Below, piece by piece: positions 16,858 to 26,199 of a stretch of 64,000 nt of DNA (its first letter is position 1; every line of letters begins with the position of its first letter). The stretch is from Opitutales bacterium (GTDB lineage Bacteria; Verrucomicrobiota; Verrucomicrobiia; Opitutales; Opitutaceae), in assembly GCA_018700525.1 (NCBI GenBank), contig JABITN010000137.1, forward strand, positions 43,058-107,057, read 5' to 3'. The notes beneath the pieces are model-generated. The model saw nothing but the letters and a program-made list of their open reading frames with translations. It was not told the DNA's origin and did not search any database. Both the position numbers and the translations under genes were made by a program.

Positions 16858-18654
16858 CTATCGCTTGTCCTTTGCGTAAATGGAGACCTTGGCTTCGCGG
16901 TCGCCCAATATGACCTTGGCGCGCTTGAGGGCTTTGGCGGTAGAGAGTGTCGGATTGCTTTCTTCGTCGGCGAAAAGGTTGATGGGGTTGATGATGTCGA
17001 TGAGCCCTGATTTCTCGAGGATTCTCATCGTGTCCGGCCGTGCTTCGCTCACAAGCAGGATTCGGTCGCGTTCGTTCATGTACCTGATTAGCTCTTCGAG
17101 GGCCATACAGCTAGTAGCGTCGAGGTTGTGTGCGTTTCGTAGTTTCATTATAACTACTTTCAAATTCTGAGCGTCGCTTACGCGTCGCATTTGGTCGCGA
17201 AAGAGTTCGGCGGCTCCGAAGAAGAGTTCGCCTTCGACGTGGACGATGGAGACTTCCAAATCGTCGCGTTCCTCGGATTCGTCGAGCTTGCCTAGCTTGC
17301 CTTCGTCGTCGAATGCGTATTCGACGATTTCAGGATTGGCGACTTTCTTGATAAAGAGGGCGATCGAGCAAACGGCTCCAATGTAGATCGCGAAGTCTAG
17401 GGCGAATACGAGTCCGGTGAGGAAAGTGACGTAAAAGGTGATACTGTCGGATCGCGTGGTTCTGGTCACCATTCTGAGTTGGTGTCTGTTGATGAGGGAA
17501 ATGCCGATAGTGACGACGACGACAGCTAGGGATGCGCTGGGAATATATCCGATGAGCGGGCCGAGGAGAATGGCGCCGAGGAGAACGATAATGCCTGCGT
17601 ATAAATTGGATAGCGGCGTTCGTGCCCCGCTATTGGTATTTAGTTGAGACCGGGTTAGGGATCCCGACGCGACCATGCCTGAAAAAAGGCCGCAGGCGAT
17701 GTTCGCCATGCCGGAGCTGAGCATTTCTTGATTGCTGTCTAGGCGTCCACCTTCGCGCGCGGCTAGGGATTTCCCAATGGAGTTTCCTTCTAGAACGCAG
17801 AGGAGCGCGATGGCCAATGCGATTGGTAGGAGGACTTTGATCGTCTCGAATTCGAAGCTCGGTATGGAGGGTCCCCATTCGGAGAGGCTCAAACTCGGCA
17901 TGAGCGTTACATGCAGGGAGGGATTTACTTTGTAAGCGACAAAGGCGACTAGCGAAGCGAGGACCAGCGTGATAGCGACTGCTGGCAATTTTTTCGAGAC
18001 GCGTTGAATGGCTATGAATATGAGTAGAGTTATGACGCTGAGCCCGAGCGATGGCATATGGGTTTCGCCGATATGGCGAATAGTCGTCGTAACGACGTCT
18101 ATGAAGGTAGAGGCTTTTTCGCCTGGCGAGAATTCGAATCCCAGCGTTTTCTTGATTTGGTTGGCTATGATTAGAGCGGCTGCTGCCGTGATGTATCCGC
18201 TTATTACGGTACGCGAGATGTATTGGATAAGCGTGGCCACGCCTAGGTAGGCGCCGACGACGAGGATGATGCCGACTAGTAGGATTAGGAGCGATATGTA
18301 GTCGATAGCTTGGCTACCAGCGAAACCCAGGGCTGCGAACGAGCTCATCACCATGACAGAGGTCGCATTGGTCGGTCCGAGCACGATGAACTTGGATCCG
18401 GCGAAATACATACCGACGATAGAAGCGACGACCGATCCGAAGAGGCCGTAAGAGAGTGGCAGGCCGGCTATCATTGCGTATGCCATGCCTTGTGGAAACG
18501 CTAGTAGGGCTACGTTGAAGGCGGCTTTGGTGTCGCCGATAAAATACTCGCGATTGTATTCGGCGGCGGTTTTGCGCAAGGGAAAAAGGTCGAGCCGAGT
18601 CATGAAGCTTCGTTTGCGTGACGAAAGGTTTTTGGTAGTGGACGCGTCAGCCAT
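16858..18654 (-). CDS. SulP-family anion transporter with STAS domain
   Basis: A 598-residue inner-membrane protein. The SulP signature 'PQGMAYAMIAGLPLSYGLFGS' lies near residue 55. About ten to twelve hydrophobic segments follow, then a C-terminal STAS domain (about 470-585; 'LRNAHNLDATSCMALEELI'). Members import sulfate, bicarbonate or other anions. Sulfate would fit a marine heterotroph degrading sulfated polysaccharides, but the substrate cannot be told from the sequence. It is divergent from the ispH-like gene. Confidence 0.9.
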   Translation of the reverse strand: MADASTTKNLSSRKRSFMTRLDLFPLRKTAAEYNREYFIGDTKAAFNVALLAFPQGMAYAMIAGLPLSYGLFGSVVASIVGMYFAGSKFIVLGPTNATSVMVMSSFAALGFAGSQAIDYISLLILLVGIILVVGAYLGVATLIQYISRTVISGYITAAAALIIANQIKKTLGFEFSPGEKASTFIDVVTTTIRHIGETHMPSLGLSVITLLIFIAIQRVSKKLPAVAITLVLASLVAFVAYKVNPSLHVTLMPSLSLSEWGPSIPSFEFETIKVLLPIALAIALLCVLEGNSIGKSLAAREGGRLDSNQEMLSSGMANIACGLFSGMVASGSLTRSQLNTNSGARTPLSNLYAGIIVLLGAILLGPLIGYIPSASLAVVVVTIGISLINRHQLRMVTRTTRSDSITFYVTFLTGLVFALDFAIYIGAVCSIALFIKKVANPEIVEYAFDDEGKLGKLDESEERDDLEVSIVHVEGELFFGAAELFRDQMRRVSDAQNLKVVIMKLRNAHNLDATSCMALEELIRYMNERDRILLVSEARPDTMRILEKSGLIDIINPINLFADEESNPTLSTAKALKRAKVILGDREAKVSIYAKDKR

Positions 18655-18819
18655 TTATCAGGCGATAGCTTCTGTGTTGATGAACGATAAATCGAGCAAA
18701 ATTAGCGGTGGATTTCGAGGGATTGGAAGGATGGGCTTGGTGGACGTGTTTCATTCTTATCGGACGGGGGCGTTCTGTCATTGCCGAATGGGCAAAAAGG
18801 TTTCAATGATGACGGATTA

Positions 18820-20553
18820 ATGAAATCGGAAAGCGACCAGATCCAACCAATCCCTTCGATCGTTCGAGGGCGCGTCTATTTGTTTCTCGAAAACAATAAG
18901 CTGGTCTTGCAGCTCGATGGAGATGGTCGTTGGGAAACGTTCTTGAACGGACCGGATCTGGAAAGCTTGGGAGAATCGACGCCTGAGGGATTGCGATCGG
19001 TAGAGATTGGCAAACAAGGAGAAACGCTGCTCGCGTTTGCGATGTTGGAAGGATCGGTTGAGGATCTTGGGGATGCGTATCGAGCATTTACGCTGAAGGA
19101 AATTTACGAGCTTTCAAAGACGGGTTCGGTGCTCGCCGAAAGTTTGCTCGAGGACCTGCCGGTCATTCGAGAAAACGTGATTCGAATTCCCTATCTCTAT
19201 TTCAAGGAAACGGATTACATCTATCGCTTTCGAACGGATAAGCAGCGGAACAAGCAAATCTATCACATCGATGATTCATCGTCCGCACTTTATCACAGTT
19301 CGTTGTGCGATGCGATTAAGGCAGTCAAGCGAGCGAAGGAACGTTCGGCTTCCACACCGGCAACGCTGGATTTCGGTGCGGTCGAATATTTGTTGCCGAG
19401 TCATTTCGGATTTTGCTTGGGGGTTCAGAATGCTATTGAACGCGCGTACGAGACGATCGCGGCTCATCCGGGCCGTCGGGTATTCATGTTGAGCGAGCTC
19501 ATTCATAATCCATTTGTGAACGAGGACCTGAAATCGCGTGGGTTGCATTACTTGCAGAGCGATAAAGGCGTTCCGGCGGTCGATTCGGAAACGGGTAAGT
19601 TATTTTGGGATGTTTTAACGGATGAGGACGTAGTAATCATTCCGGCATTCGGAGCGCGGGATGAGGATAAGGTTAAATTGATAGAGAGTGGCTTGCCGCT
19701 CAATGCGTACGATGCGACCTGCATGTTGGTGGAAAAAGTATGGAAGGCGGCCAAGCGTTATGGACAGCGCGGGTTTACCGTGGTGATCCACGGCAAGGCC
19801 GAGCACGAGGAAACGAAGGCGACCTTTTCGAATAGCGCGAAATACGCTCCGTCATTGATTGTTCGAGACATGAAAGAGGCGGTATTGTTGGCTGGGGTAA
19901 TTCAAGCTGAAGACTCGGATGAGCGTGAGCGGCTTTTCGAGCCCTTCCGCGATCGTTGCAGTTCGGATTTCGATGTGAGCCGTCACTTTGAAAAGCTTGC
20001 TTTGGTCAACCAAACCACGTTGCTGCGCAACGAGACGCTCAAGATCATTGATTACCTCGAAGAAGTGTTGAAAAAGCGTTATGGTTCTGCTCATATCGAG
20101 GAGCATATGGCGATGAGCAGCAAGGGAGATACTCTCTGTTACGCGACTCAGGTGAATCAGGATGCGTTGACTCAGGCGATCGAGGAGCCGATTGACATAG
20201 CGATCGTAGTGGGCGGTAAAAATAGTTCGAATACGTATCAGCTTTACAGGATTTGCGAGTTGGCGTTTGGCGATCGGGCTTTCTACATTCAGTCGGAGGC
20301 GAATATTCAGTCGAAGACCGAGATCGAGCATTTCATATTTCCCTACAATCGCAACGATCCCAGGCAAGGACGGATGGAAATGCGCCCGTTTCTTCCAGAA
20401 GAGAGTCGACCGCTGAGGGTGTTAATCACAGGCGGAGCCTCTTGTCCGGATGGATTACTCCAGCAGATCATCGCCAAAGTGAACAATTATTTCGATCCGT
20501 CTAAACTTAGACGTATCGAAGATGTGATTACCGATGTTGAAAATCAGGGGTGA
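18820..20553 (+). CDS. ispH: 4-hydroxy-3-methylbut-2-enyl diphosphate reductase with long N-terminal extension
   Basis: About 577 residues from ATG 18820; a TTG at 18781 is an alternative. The C-terminal ~380 residues are IspH (LytB). All three [4Fe-4S]-ligand cysteines are visible: 'HFGFCLGV', 'DATCMLVEKVW' and 'DTLCYATQVNQ'. Also present are 'HGKAEHEETKAT' and 'GGKNSSNTYQL'. This pattern resembles the longer cyanobacterial/plant-type IspH. It makes IPP and DMAPP in the MEP pathway. The first ~195 residues ('IVRGRVYLFLENNKLVLQLDG', 'IYRFRTDKQRNKQIYHID') match no domain I recognise; ordinary IspH is 300-400 residues. Confidence 0.88.
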   Translation: MKSESDQIQPIPSIVRGRVYLFLENNKLVLQLDGDGRWETFLNGPDLESLGESTPEGLRSVEIGKQGETLLAFAMLEGSVEDLGDAYRAFTLKEIYELSKTGSVLAESLLEDLPVIRENVIRIPYLYFKETDYIYRFRTDKQRNKQIYHIDDSSSALYHSSLCDAIKAVKRAKERSASTPATLDFGAVEYLLPSHFGFCLGVQNAIERAYETIAAHPGRRVFMLSELIHNPFVNEDLKSRGLHYLQSDKGVPAVDSETGKLFWDVLTDEDVVIIPAFGARDEDKVKLIESGLPLNAYDATCMLVEKVWKAAKRYGQRGFTVVIHGKAEHEETKATFSNSAKYAPSLIVRDMKEAVLLAGVIQAEDSDERERLFEPFRDRCSSDFDVSRHFEKLALVNQTTLLRNETLKIIDYLEEVLKKRYGSAHIEEHMAMSSKGDTLCYATQVNQDALTQAIEEPIDIAIVVGGKNSSNTYQLYRICELAFGDRAFYIQSEANIQSKTEIEHFIFPYNRNDPRQGRMEMRPFLPEESRPLRVLITGGASCPDGLLQQIIAKVNNYFDPSKLRRIEDVITDVENQG

Positions 20554-20733
20554 TGGAAATTTTCAGTTGCAATTGCTAGTCTGATCGATTTCGAGAAAAG
20601 GACCCGAAACTCTACGATATGTCTGAGTATTGCGTTTAGAAAAAGCGTTATTCCTTTCGTGTGATTATTTCAGAAGCTTATGTTTTCGCTCTGCAGACTA
20701 CGAGGGTCGCGTGCTTAGTTGCTTACTTTGGAC
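20554..20733. other. Intergenic region before repeat copy B
   Basis: 180 bp after ispH with no open frame or clear hairpin that I can support. It leads directly into the family 1 repeat; the AI-2E gene ends convergently at 20884. Confidence 0.4.
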
Positions 20734-20822
20734 GCGGCCGATCTCAGAGCGGTTATTGAACGATGCAATCGTTCAACTATTGAAAATAATGGATAGTGGC
20801 CGCTCGGAGATCGGCCGCTACC
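20734..20822. repeat. Intergenic inverted repeat, family 1, copy B
   Basis: An 89-bp copy of the element at 12433. The right arm (20797-20822) ends ATCGGCCGCTACC and the left arm begins GCGGCCGATCTCAGAGCGG. The inner hairpin has arms TTGAACGAT and ATCGTTCAA around GCA. Compared with copy A, both the outermost and the innermost pair changed from C-G to T-A on both sides, so pairing is kept. Confidence 0.8.
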
Positions 20823-20883
20823 TGTTCAATACCTCGGGGCTTGATTCGGGAACGGGTTATTCCAAGCGATTCGGCAGGCTGAC

Positions 20884-21945
20884 CTAGAGTCGGTTTTTTA
20901 TTTGGCCGTTGCCGGATAGGAGAACGGCGATCGGGCGGGTTTGCGGGAAGTGCGAACAGATGATCATCGCGATAACCGTTATCGGTACGCAAAGAAACAT
21001 TCCGGAAACGCCCCACAAGGATCCCCAGAGCCCGAGGGAAAGCAAAATTACCAGTGGGCTTAGGTTTAGCGAGTTGCCCATGAGTCGCGGTTCGAGGAGG
21101 TTTCCTACGAGGATTTGAGTGGCCAAGATGCCGCCGATTACAAGCCCGACGGTGGTTGGGCTTTCGAATTGTATGAGGGCGAGGATCGATGGGAAAACGG
21201 TTGCGAGGATCGAGCCAATAGTCGGGATGAAATTGAAGAAAAAGATGAGCAAAGCCCAGAAGGCTGCAAAATCGAGGCCAGCCCAGGTCATTACTCCGTA
21301 GCTGAGAAGGGCGGTGGTCAGGCTGGCGAGGGTTTTAATGCCGATGTACTTTCGCGTGTCGCGGTCGATTTGCTTGATGATTTTTAAGATTTCGGTCTCC
21401 TTGATGTTGCCCCGGGCCATGCCTTTTATTTTGGGGCCGAAACTGCGTTGCTCAAGGAAGAGGAACACAACGTAGATACTGATTAAACCGGCGTTGCCGG
21501 CCAGGCTGCCTAGGGCTCCGGCAACATTTTTTATAAGACCGCTGAAATCGAATTGAGAGACGAATTCTTTAATTGGGGGCTGTTCATCGAAAGGGAGCCA
21601 GCCGTAGACCTTATCGATCATCGGTTCGATTTTGGCCTGGTATTCGGGGGCTACTTGAATGACTTCGCTGACGTTCTTGGTGATGAATGTGAAGAAGACG
21701 CTGAGAATTCCGACTATGAGTAAAACCGAAGCGATGTACCGAAGCGATGCCGGTAGCGCTCGTCCGCCGACTTTCAGCTTCATGATGGCGAAGGAGAGGA
21801 CATTGATTAGGTACCAAATGAAGATCGCCAGGATAAAGGGTATGATCAGCTTTTGGCCTATGAAGAGAATAAAGAAGACCGTTACGGTTATACCCAGCCA
21901 AAGAAAGGCCCGGAATAGAGTGGATGGAGGAGCTATAGGGATCAT
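20884..21945 (-). CDS. AI-2E family transporter (PerM-like)
   Basis: A 353-residue multi-pass inner-membrane protein. Hydrophobic segments occur at about 15-50, 65-90 and 150-175, with a cluster between 205 and 335. The family's C-terminal conserved parts 'FIPTIGSILATVFPSILALIQF', 'NLLEPRLMGNSLNLSPLVILLSLGLWGSLWGVSGMFLCVPI' are clear. Members export AI-2 or act as Na+/H+ antiporters; the role here is not resolved. It stands alone, convergent with ispH. Confidence 0.9.
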   Translation of the reverse strand: MIPIAPPSTLFRAFLWLGITVTVFFILFIGQKLIIPFILAIFIWYLINVLSFAIMKLKVGGRALPASLRYIASVLLIVGILSVFFTFITKNVSEVIQVAPEYQAKIEPMIDKVYGWLPFDEQPPIKEFVSQFDFSGLIKNVAGALGSLAGNAGLISIYVVFLFLEQRSFGPKIKGMARGNIKETEILKIIKQIDRDTRKYIGIKTLASLTTALLSYGVMTWAGLDFAAFWALLIFFFNFIPTIGSILATVFPSILALIQFESPTTVGLVIGGILATQILVGNLLEPRLMGNSLNLSPLVILLSLGLWGSLWGVSGMFLCVPITVIAMIICSHFPQTRPIAVLLSGNGQIKNRL

Positions 21946-22121
21946 GGAAGTAGTGAATTCGGAATGAGATTGTGAGGATTAAATAAATAAAATCGAGAAA
22001 TAAACCGATTATCTGAGGGGTTGGGTTTTGGTAAAGTATTGGTGTTCAAACGGTTTTAGAAAAAATATTTTTTTTGGAAACCGAATTGCTCTGAATGGGT
22101 CTGATTCAAAAGCAGCGATGA

Positions 22122-22137
22122 AACAGTATTCACTGTT
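22122..22137. promoter_or_regulatory. Palindrome AACAGT-ATTC-ACTGTT
   Basis: A perfect 6+6 inverted repeat about 65 bp upstream of the strong terminator at 22202. It could be an operator or the first hairpin of a short RNA. Confidence 0.3.
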
Positions 22138-22201
22138 GTTAGGAAATAGGGGAAATTTTTTCTGGAGTGGATTTGAGGAACCCAGAAAAAACTAGAGGAG
22201 G

Positions 22202-22236
22202 GCCCGGGCGAATGGGGATTCGCCCGGGTTTTTTCT
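22202..22236 (+). terminator. Strong rho-independent terminator inside the hisC upstream region
   Basis: CCCGGGCGAAT and ATTCGCCCGGG form a perfect 11-bp stem around GGGG, followed by TTTTTTC on the plus strand. No protein gene ends upstream on this strand (the last is ispH, 1.6 kb away), so it either ends a short non-coding RNA or attenuates the transcript leading to hisC. Confidence 0.8.
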
Positions 22237-22503
22237 TTGTCGCCGCTTTGGCATGTGCCTTAATCAAGGGCTGGTTTTCGCTCAGGCTTGCCTGCGACAA
22301 GAGAATCCCTTTTGGTTTGATCTTAGAGTCCGTTAAAGAAGTCAGCCAATTCGTATTTGCGTGTCTTTTCCGCTCAAATTGCATTGCCTCGTATTGGCAA
22401 TATTCCTCGGGTATTGCTCGAATCGAAAGCCGCAATTTGAATGGGAAGACCCACTTCGACTATTCAGGCGGGATTTATTTAGCAGCCTCTCAGAGAATTT
22501 ATC

Positions 22504-23610
22504 ATGCCGACTTACGCTGACTTAGTTAAACCTGAACTTCTTTCGCAACCGGTCTATCAACCTGGCAAGCCGATCGAATACGTGGCTCGTGACCTGGGTT
22601 TGGACCCTTCGACGATAGTGAAATTGGCGTCGAACGAGAACCCGCTGGGGGCGTCGCCCAAAGCGGTTGCGGCAGGCAAGGCGGCAATGGATAGTATCCA
22701 ACTGTATCCAGACGGTGGTTGTTATGACTTAAAGCAAGCGCTGGCTCGATCGCTGGAATTAAAGCCGGATCAATTTATCGTCGGCAACGGCTCGAACGAG
22801 GTCCTCGAGTTGCTCGGGCATGCGTTCATCGGGGAAGGTGACGAGGTTGTCATGGGGCAAGGCGCCTTTATCGTGTACAAGCTGGTAACGCTTTTGTTTG
22901 GCGGAATACCGGTGGAGGTTCCGACGATAGACTATCGGCATGATTTGCGCGGGATGGCGGCTGCCGTTACGGACCGCACCAAATTGGTCTTCTTGGCGAG
23001 TCCGGATAATCCAAGCGGTTCGGCGAACACGAAAGAGGAGATCTTGGAATTGATATATGCTCTGCCTGAACAGGTTGTGTTCGTTTTGGACGAAGCGTAT
23101 TCGGAATATTTAGACGATCCGGTGGATCTGAGAGGCTTGATCGGGCAAGGACGAAAGGTATTCTGTACGCGTACATTTTCCAAAATATATGGATTGGCGG
23201 GGTTAAGGATTGGTTATGGTTATGGAGATCCTGAATTGGTTTCGCTTCTGAATCGGGCCCGTGAACCCTTCAATGCGAATGCGGTGGCTCAGGCTGCTGC
23301 GGTTGCGGCTTTGGAGGATAGGTCTTTCGTGGAAAAGTGCCGGATGGAGAATGCCGAGGGCGTGATGTTCTTCGAGAAGCGATTGGGGTCATTGGGGATC
23401 GAATACATTAAGACATATGCGAATTTTCTGACGATTAATCTGGGGGATGGCGTCGCCGCTTTTGAGGCGATGCAGCAGGATGGAGTCATTGTTCGTCCGC
23501 TTGCTCCCTACGGGATGGGCGAATGGGTTCGCATTTCGATTGGGACGCAGGAGGAGAACGAGCGCGCATTGGCCTCGCTCACTTCGTTCTTGAGTAAACG
23601 GAGCGTATAG
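22504..23610 (+). CDS. hisC: Histidinol-phosphate aminotransferase
   Basis: A 368-residue fold-type I PLP aminotransferase of histidine synthesis. It has 'LASNENPLGASPKAV', 'LYPDGGCYDLKQALA', 'VGNGSNEVLELLGHAF', 'SPDNPSGSANTKEE', 'VLDEAYSEYLDD' and the PLP-lysine segment 'TRTFSKIYGLAGLRIGYG'. The length is normal. The other his genes are not adjacent. A long upstream region with a terminator suggests that expression may be controlled by attenuation (inference). Confidence 0.93.
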   Translation: MPTYADLVKPELLSQPVYQPGKPIEYVARDLGLDPSTIVKLASNENPLGASPKAVAAGKAAMDSIQLYPDGGCYDLKQALARSLELKPDQFIVGNGSNEVLELLGHAFIGEGDEVVMGQGAFIVYKLVTLLFGGIPVEVPTIDYRHDLRGMAAAVTDRTKLVFLASPDNPSGSANTKEEILELIYALPEQVVFVLDEAYSEYLDDPVDLRGLIGQGRKVFCTRTFSKIYGLAGLRIGYGYGDPELVSLLNRAREPFNANAVAQAAAVAALEDRSFVEKCRMENAEGVMFFEKRLGSLGIEYIKTYANFLTINLGDGVAAFEAMQQDGVIVRPLAPYGMGEWVRISIGTQEENERALASLTSFLSKRSV

Positions 23611-23615
23611 CGGCA

Positions 23616-24965
23616 TTGTTGGAATGTGCATTTTTTTGCGATAGCCCAGTGAACTTTTTGTCGACCGAGTTGATGCTCTCAGGAGGAGCCGTTTTAGGCT
23701 TTCTCATTTTGAATGCCGTTTTTGCCGCCACTGAGTTTGGTTTGATGAAATTGCGGTTTACTCGCTATGGAACCGGGAAGATGGACAAGGCGAAGGAATC
23801 GATCGCGATTGCGACCTTGTTGGAAGACATGAGCGGGAGCATCAAGGTTCTGCGCTTGGGTATAACGCTATGCATGATCGCGATGGGTTGCTTGTTTGTT
23901 CCGCTTATTTTGTCGGCTTTGCAAGCGATTGGTTGGTCGGGAGAAAGCCAGATGCGCGTAGCGATGACGCTAAGCTTGTTGCTCGCGGTAGGCATTCACT
24001 ACGTCCTAGGCGAGTTGGTTCCTCGTGCTTTGGCCATGCAGCATCCTATGCGAACTTTGGCAGTGACGGTGCCGTTGGTTCGGGTATTTAGATTATTGGC
24101 CAAGCCGTTTTCGAGTCTGTTGAACGGGTTCTCGGGGATATTGCTGAAGGGGTTGAGGCTGGATCCGAATTCCGATCTGAATTTAATCGATGTCGATTCG
24201 CAGATCCGTTCGATCGTCAGTAGCGGCGGCGAGTTGCCGACGGTAACGGAACGTATATTGAAAAACGTGATGGATCTGCGAAAACGGGTGGCGCACGATA
24301 TTATGATCCCTCGAAATCAGCTCAGTTATTTTGATGTGGAGGATTCAATCGAGGAGAACTTGGAGGTTGCTCGAGATACTGGACACACGCGCTTTCCCGT
24401 GTGCGAGGCGGATTTAGATCAGTGCATTGGTATAGTCCATATAAAGGATGTGTTCCGCAGCGGGAAGTTGTCCAAGGATGTTGATTTGCAGGAACTTAAG
24501 CGTCCTATCGCGCGATTTTCGATGGATGAGCCGTTGGAAGGCGTGCTGCAGGGCTTTTTGAAGCAGAAGCAGCATTTCGCTTTGTTGACCGACGAATTTG
24601 GAGGAGCGGTCGGAGCGATTACGTTGGAGGATGTTCTCGAGGAATTGGTTGGAGAAATCCAGGACGAGTTTGATAGGGACAAGGAGATGATATCCAAGTT
24701 GGGCGATGGCGGTTTTCTAGTGGATGGGCTCACTCCGCTGCACGATGTTTCGGAGGAGATCGGCGTAGAGCTCGAATCTGACGAAGTGTCTACGTTTGGC
24801 GGCTATATTACGTTGAAGCTTGGGCGTATGCCACGACCTCAAGAGTCTTTTCGGATCGATCGGCTCGCGATTATGGCGGCAAGTTTGGATGATCGCCGCG
24901 TTATCGCCGCTACGCTGAAGGTTCTAGACGAAGAAGAATCGAGCGAAGATGCCTCTGCAGACTAG
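23616..24965 (+). CDS. CNNM/CorC-type hemolysin family protein (DUF21 + CBS pair)
   Basis: Up to 449 residues; the start is uncertain (TTG 23616, GTG 23649 and ATG 23673 are in frame). The N-terminal DUF21 transmembrane domain includes 'LNAVFAATEFGLMKLR' and several hydrophobic segments to about residue 180. Two CBS domains (about 230-345, 'DIMIPRNQLSYFDVEDS', 'RFPVCEADLDQCIGIVHIKDV') and the C-terminal CorC/HlyC domain ('GGAVGAITLEDVLEELVGEIQDE') follow. The family affects Mg2+/Co2+ efflux. It lies 5 bp after hisC and is probably co-transcribed. Confidence 0.9.
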   Translation: MLECAFFCDSPVNFLSTELMLSGGAVLGFLILNAVFAATEFGLMKLRFTRYGTGKMDKAKESIAIATLLEDMSGSIKVLRLGITLCMIAMGCLFVPLILSALQAIGWSGESQMRVAMTLSLLLAVGIHYVLGELVPRALAMQHPMRTLAVTVPLVRVFRLLAKPFSSLLNGFSGILLKGLRLDPNSDLNLIDVDSQIRSIVSSGGELPTVTERILKNVMDLRKRVAHDIMIPRNQLSYFDVEDSIEENLEVARDTGHTRFPVCEADLDQCIGIVHIKDVFRSGKLSKDVDLQELKRPIARFSMDEPLEGVLQGFLKQKQHFALLTDEFGGAVGAITLEDVLEELVGEIQDEFDRDKEMISKLGDGGFLVDGLTPLHDVSEEIGVELESDEVSTFGGYITLKLGRMPRPQESFRIDRLAIMAASLDDRRVIAATLKVLDEEESSEDASAD

Positions 24966-25080
24966 GATCATTGCGCTCCGAGCTTGAGTTTTCGGCAAAA
25001 ACCCGCTTTGTTGGAATATGGGAAGGCTATGGCTTTAATCCTGATTCAAACTTGTCGATCAAACTTACACTCGTTTCTAG

Positions 25081-26199
25081 ATGTCTCTTCTTGGTTCAAT
25101 GCTTTGCGGTCGAATAACCGCTACTGCGCTCGCCGGCCTTATGATGCTCGGCGCCTCTCTGCGTGCGGACAAGGATGGGCAAGAATTGGAAGCGGAGAGT
25201 GGCGTGACGGAGAAAGAGTACATGATACCGGTGCTCGAATATTCGTTCGATCGCGATTTGAAGCATGCGGCCCCGTTGGACTATCGATCGGCCAAAGCGT
25301 CGGGATTGCCGCTGGCAATGCGGCATCGGGTTGATGCCATTTGGTCGGGAGCGAGCCTGTTCGGTTATTTGGATTCTACGGCGTCGGATTTTCCGTTTGT
25401 AGCCGAGGTGCAGTACCAATTGAGACGTTCGCCCTGGTCGGATCCAGAGCGAATGGCGAGAGCTCGATTGCTGGATGGAGCGCGTTTTCAGGCTTTGGTG
25501 ACGCGCGAGTTTGGAATGGGCCGTTCATACGAGATGTCTGCCGCGGTGCAGCATGTGGAATCGATTTTGTCTAATGGAAATCTCGATTTTCTCGAGCAAA
25601 CGCACATCCCTGTGGAGATTCGAACGGAGATCGCGAATCTCGCGGAGAACACGGATTTTCTGGTGGGAGTGGAGTTTAAATCTTCGAAACTCACTTCGAA
25701 TTCCGAACTTCGACAATCGTCGGAACAGGCATTTAAGGCAGGTGTTTCAGCGGGGCTTGGGGAAGGGTTTTACGCTCAGGTAACTGCCGGGGCGCGTAAT
25801 TCCCAGTTGGATGGAGATCGTAGCGAGTCGGCATTGGAGGTAGATGGTGCTTTGGTTTGGCAGGCGGGGATCGATTCCCAGTATACGTTAACGTTTAATC
25901 GTTCCACGCGTCCTTCGCTAGTGGCGGACGCGTTTGCACAGGCGGAAACCCTCTCGTTCGCTGGCGATTTCACATTGTCAGATATGTGGTCCTCTTATTA
26001 TGGGGTGTCGAAGAGCTGGGCTGAATTAGAACCGGATTTCGCAAAGGAAATCTATAGCGGCGAGATAGCAGTAAGCTTTTCGCCGAATCAATCGATCCGT
26101 TTTGCGGGTGGTTACGTTTTCCGGAGCGGCAGCTTGAATTTCGTGAACGAAGACGAAGCCGAGCAAATTATTCGCTTGTCCGCCTCAGTGCGATATTAG
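25081..26199 (+). CDS. Putative outer-membrane beta-barrel protein
   Basis: 372 residues with an N-terminal signal peptide ('ITATALAGLMMLGASLRA') and many alternating amphipathic strands ('EVQYQLRR', 'YEMSAAVQHVES', 'FLVGVEFKSS', 'YAQVTAGARNSQL', 'TLTFNRSTRPS'). It ends in 'RLSASVRY', with the C-terminal aromatic residue typical of barrels inserted by the BAM complex. No specific family is recognised. Its stop overlaps that of the convergent tsaC-type gene by 4 bp. Confidence 0.65.
   Translation: MSLLGSMLCGRITATALAGLMMLGASLRADKDGQELEAESGVTEKEYMIPVLEYSFDRDLKHAAPLDYRSAKASGLPLAMRHRVDAIWSGASLFGYLDSTASDFPFVAEVQYQLRRSPWSDPERMARARLLDGARFQALVTREFGMGRSYEMSAAVQHVESILSNGNLDFLEQTHIPVEIRTEIANLAENTDFLVGVEFKSSKLTSNSELRQSSEQAFKAGVSAGLGEGFYAQVTAGARNSQLDGDRSESALEVDGALVWQAGIDSQYTLTFNRSTRPSLVADAFAQAETLSFAGDFTLSDMWSSYYGVSKSWAELEPDFAKEIYSGEIAVSFSPNQSIRFAGGYVFRSGSLNFVNEDEAEQIIRLSASVRY

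Larger units (their letters stand above)
21946..22503. other. Long hisC leader / intergenic region
   Basis: 558 bp without a convincing gene. It contains a palindrome (22122-22137), a second imperfect hairpin (about 22154-22195) and a strong terminator (22202-22236), followed by 270 bp before hisC. This could be a short non-coding transcript plus the hisC promoter, or an attenuated hisC leader. Confidence 0.5.

Noticed and set aside
22167..22520. Plus-strand frame of 117 codons before hisC.
   Set aside because: It runs through a strong terminator hairpin and overlaps the hisC start; no family features or ribosome site.
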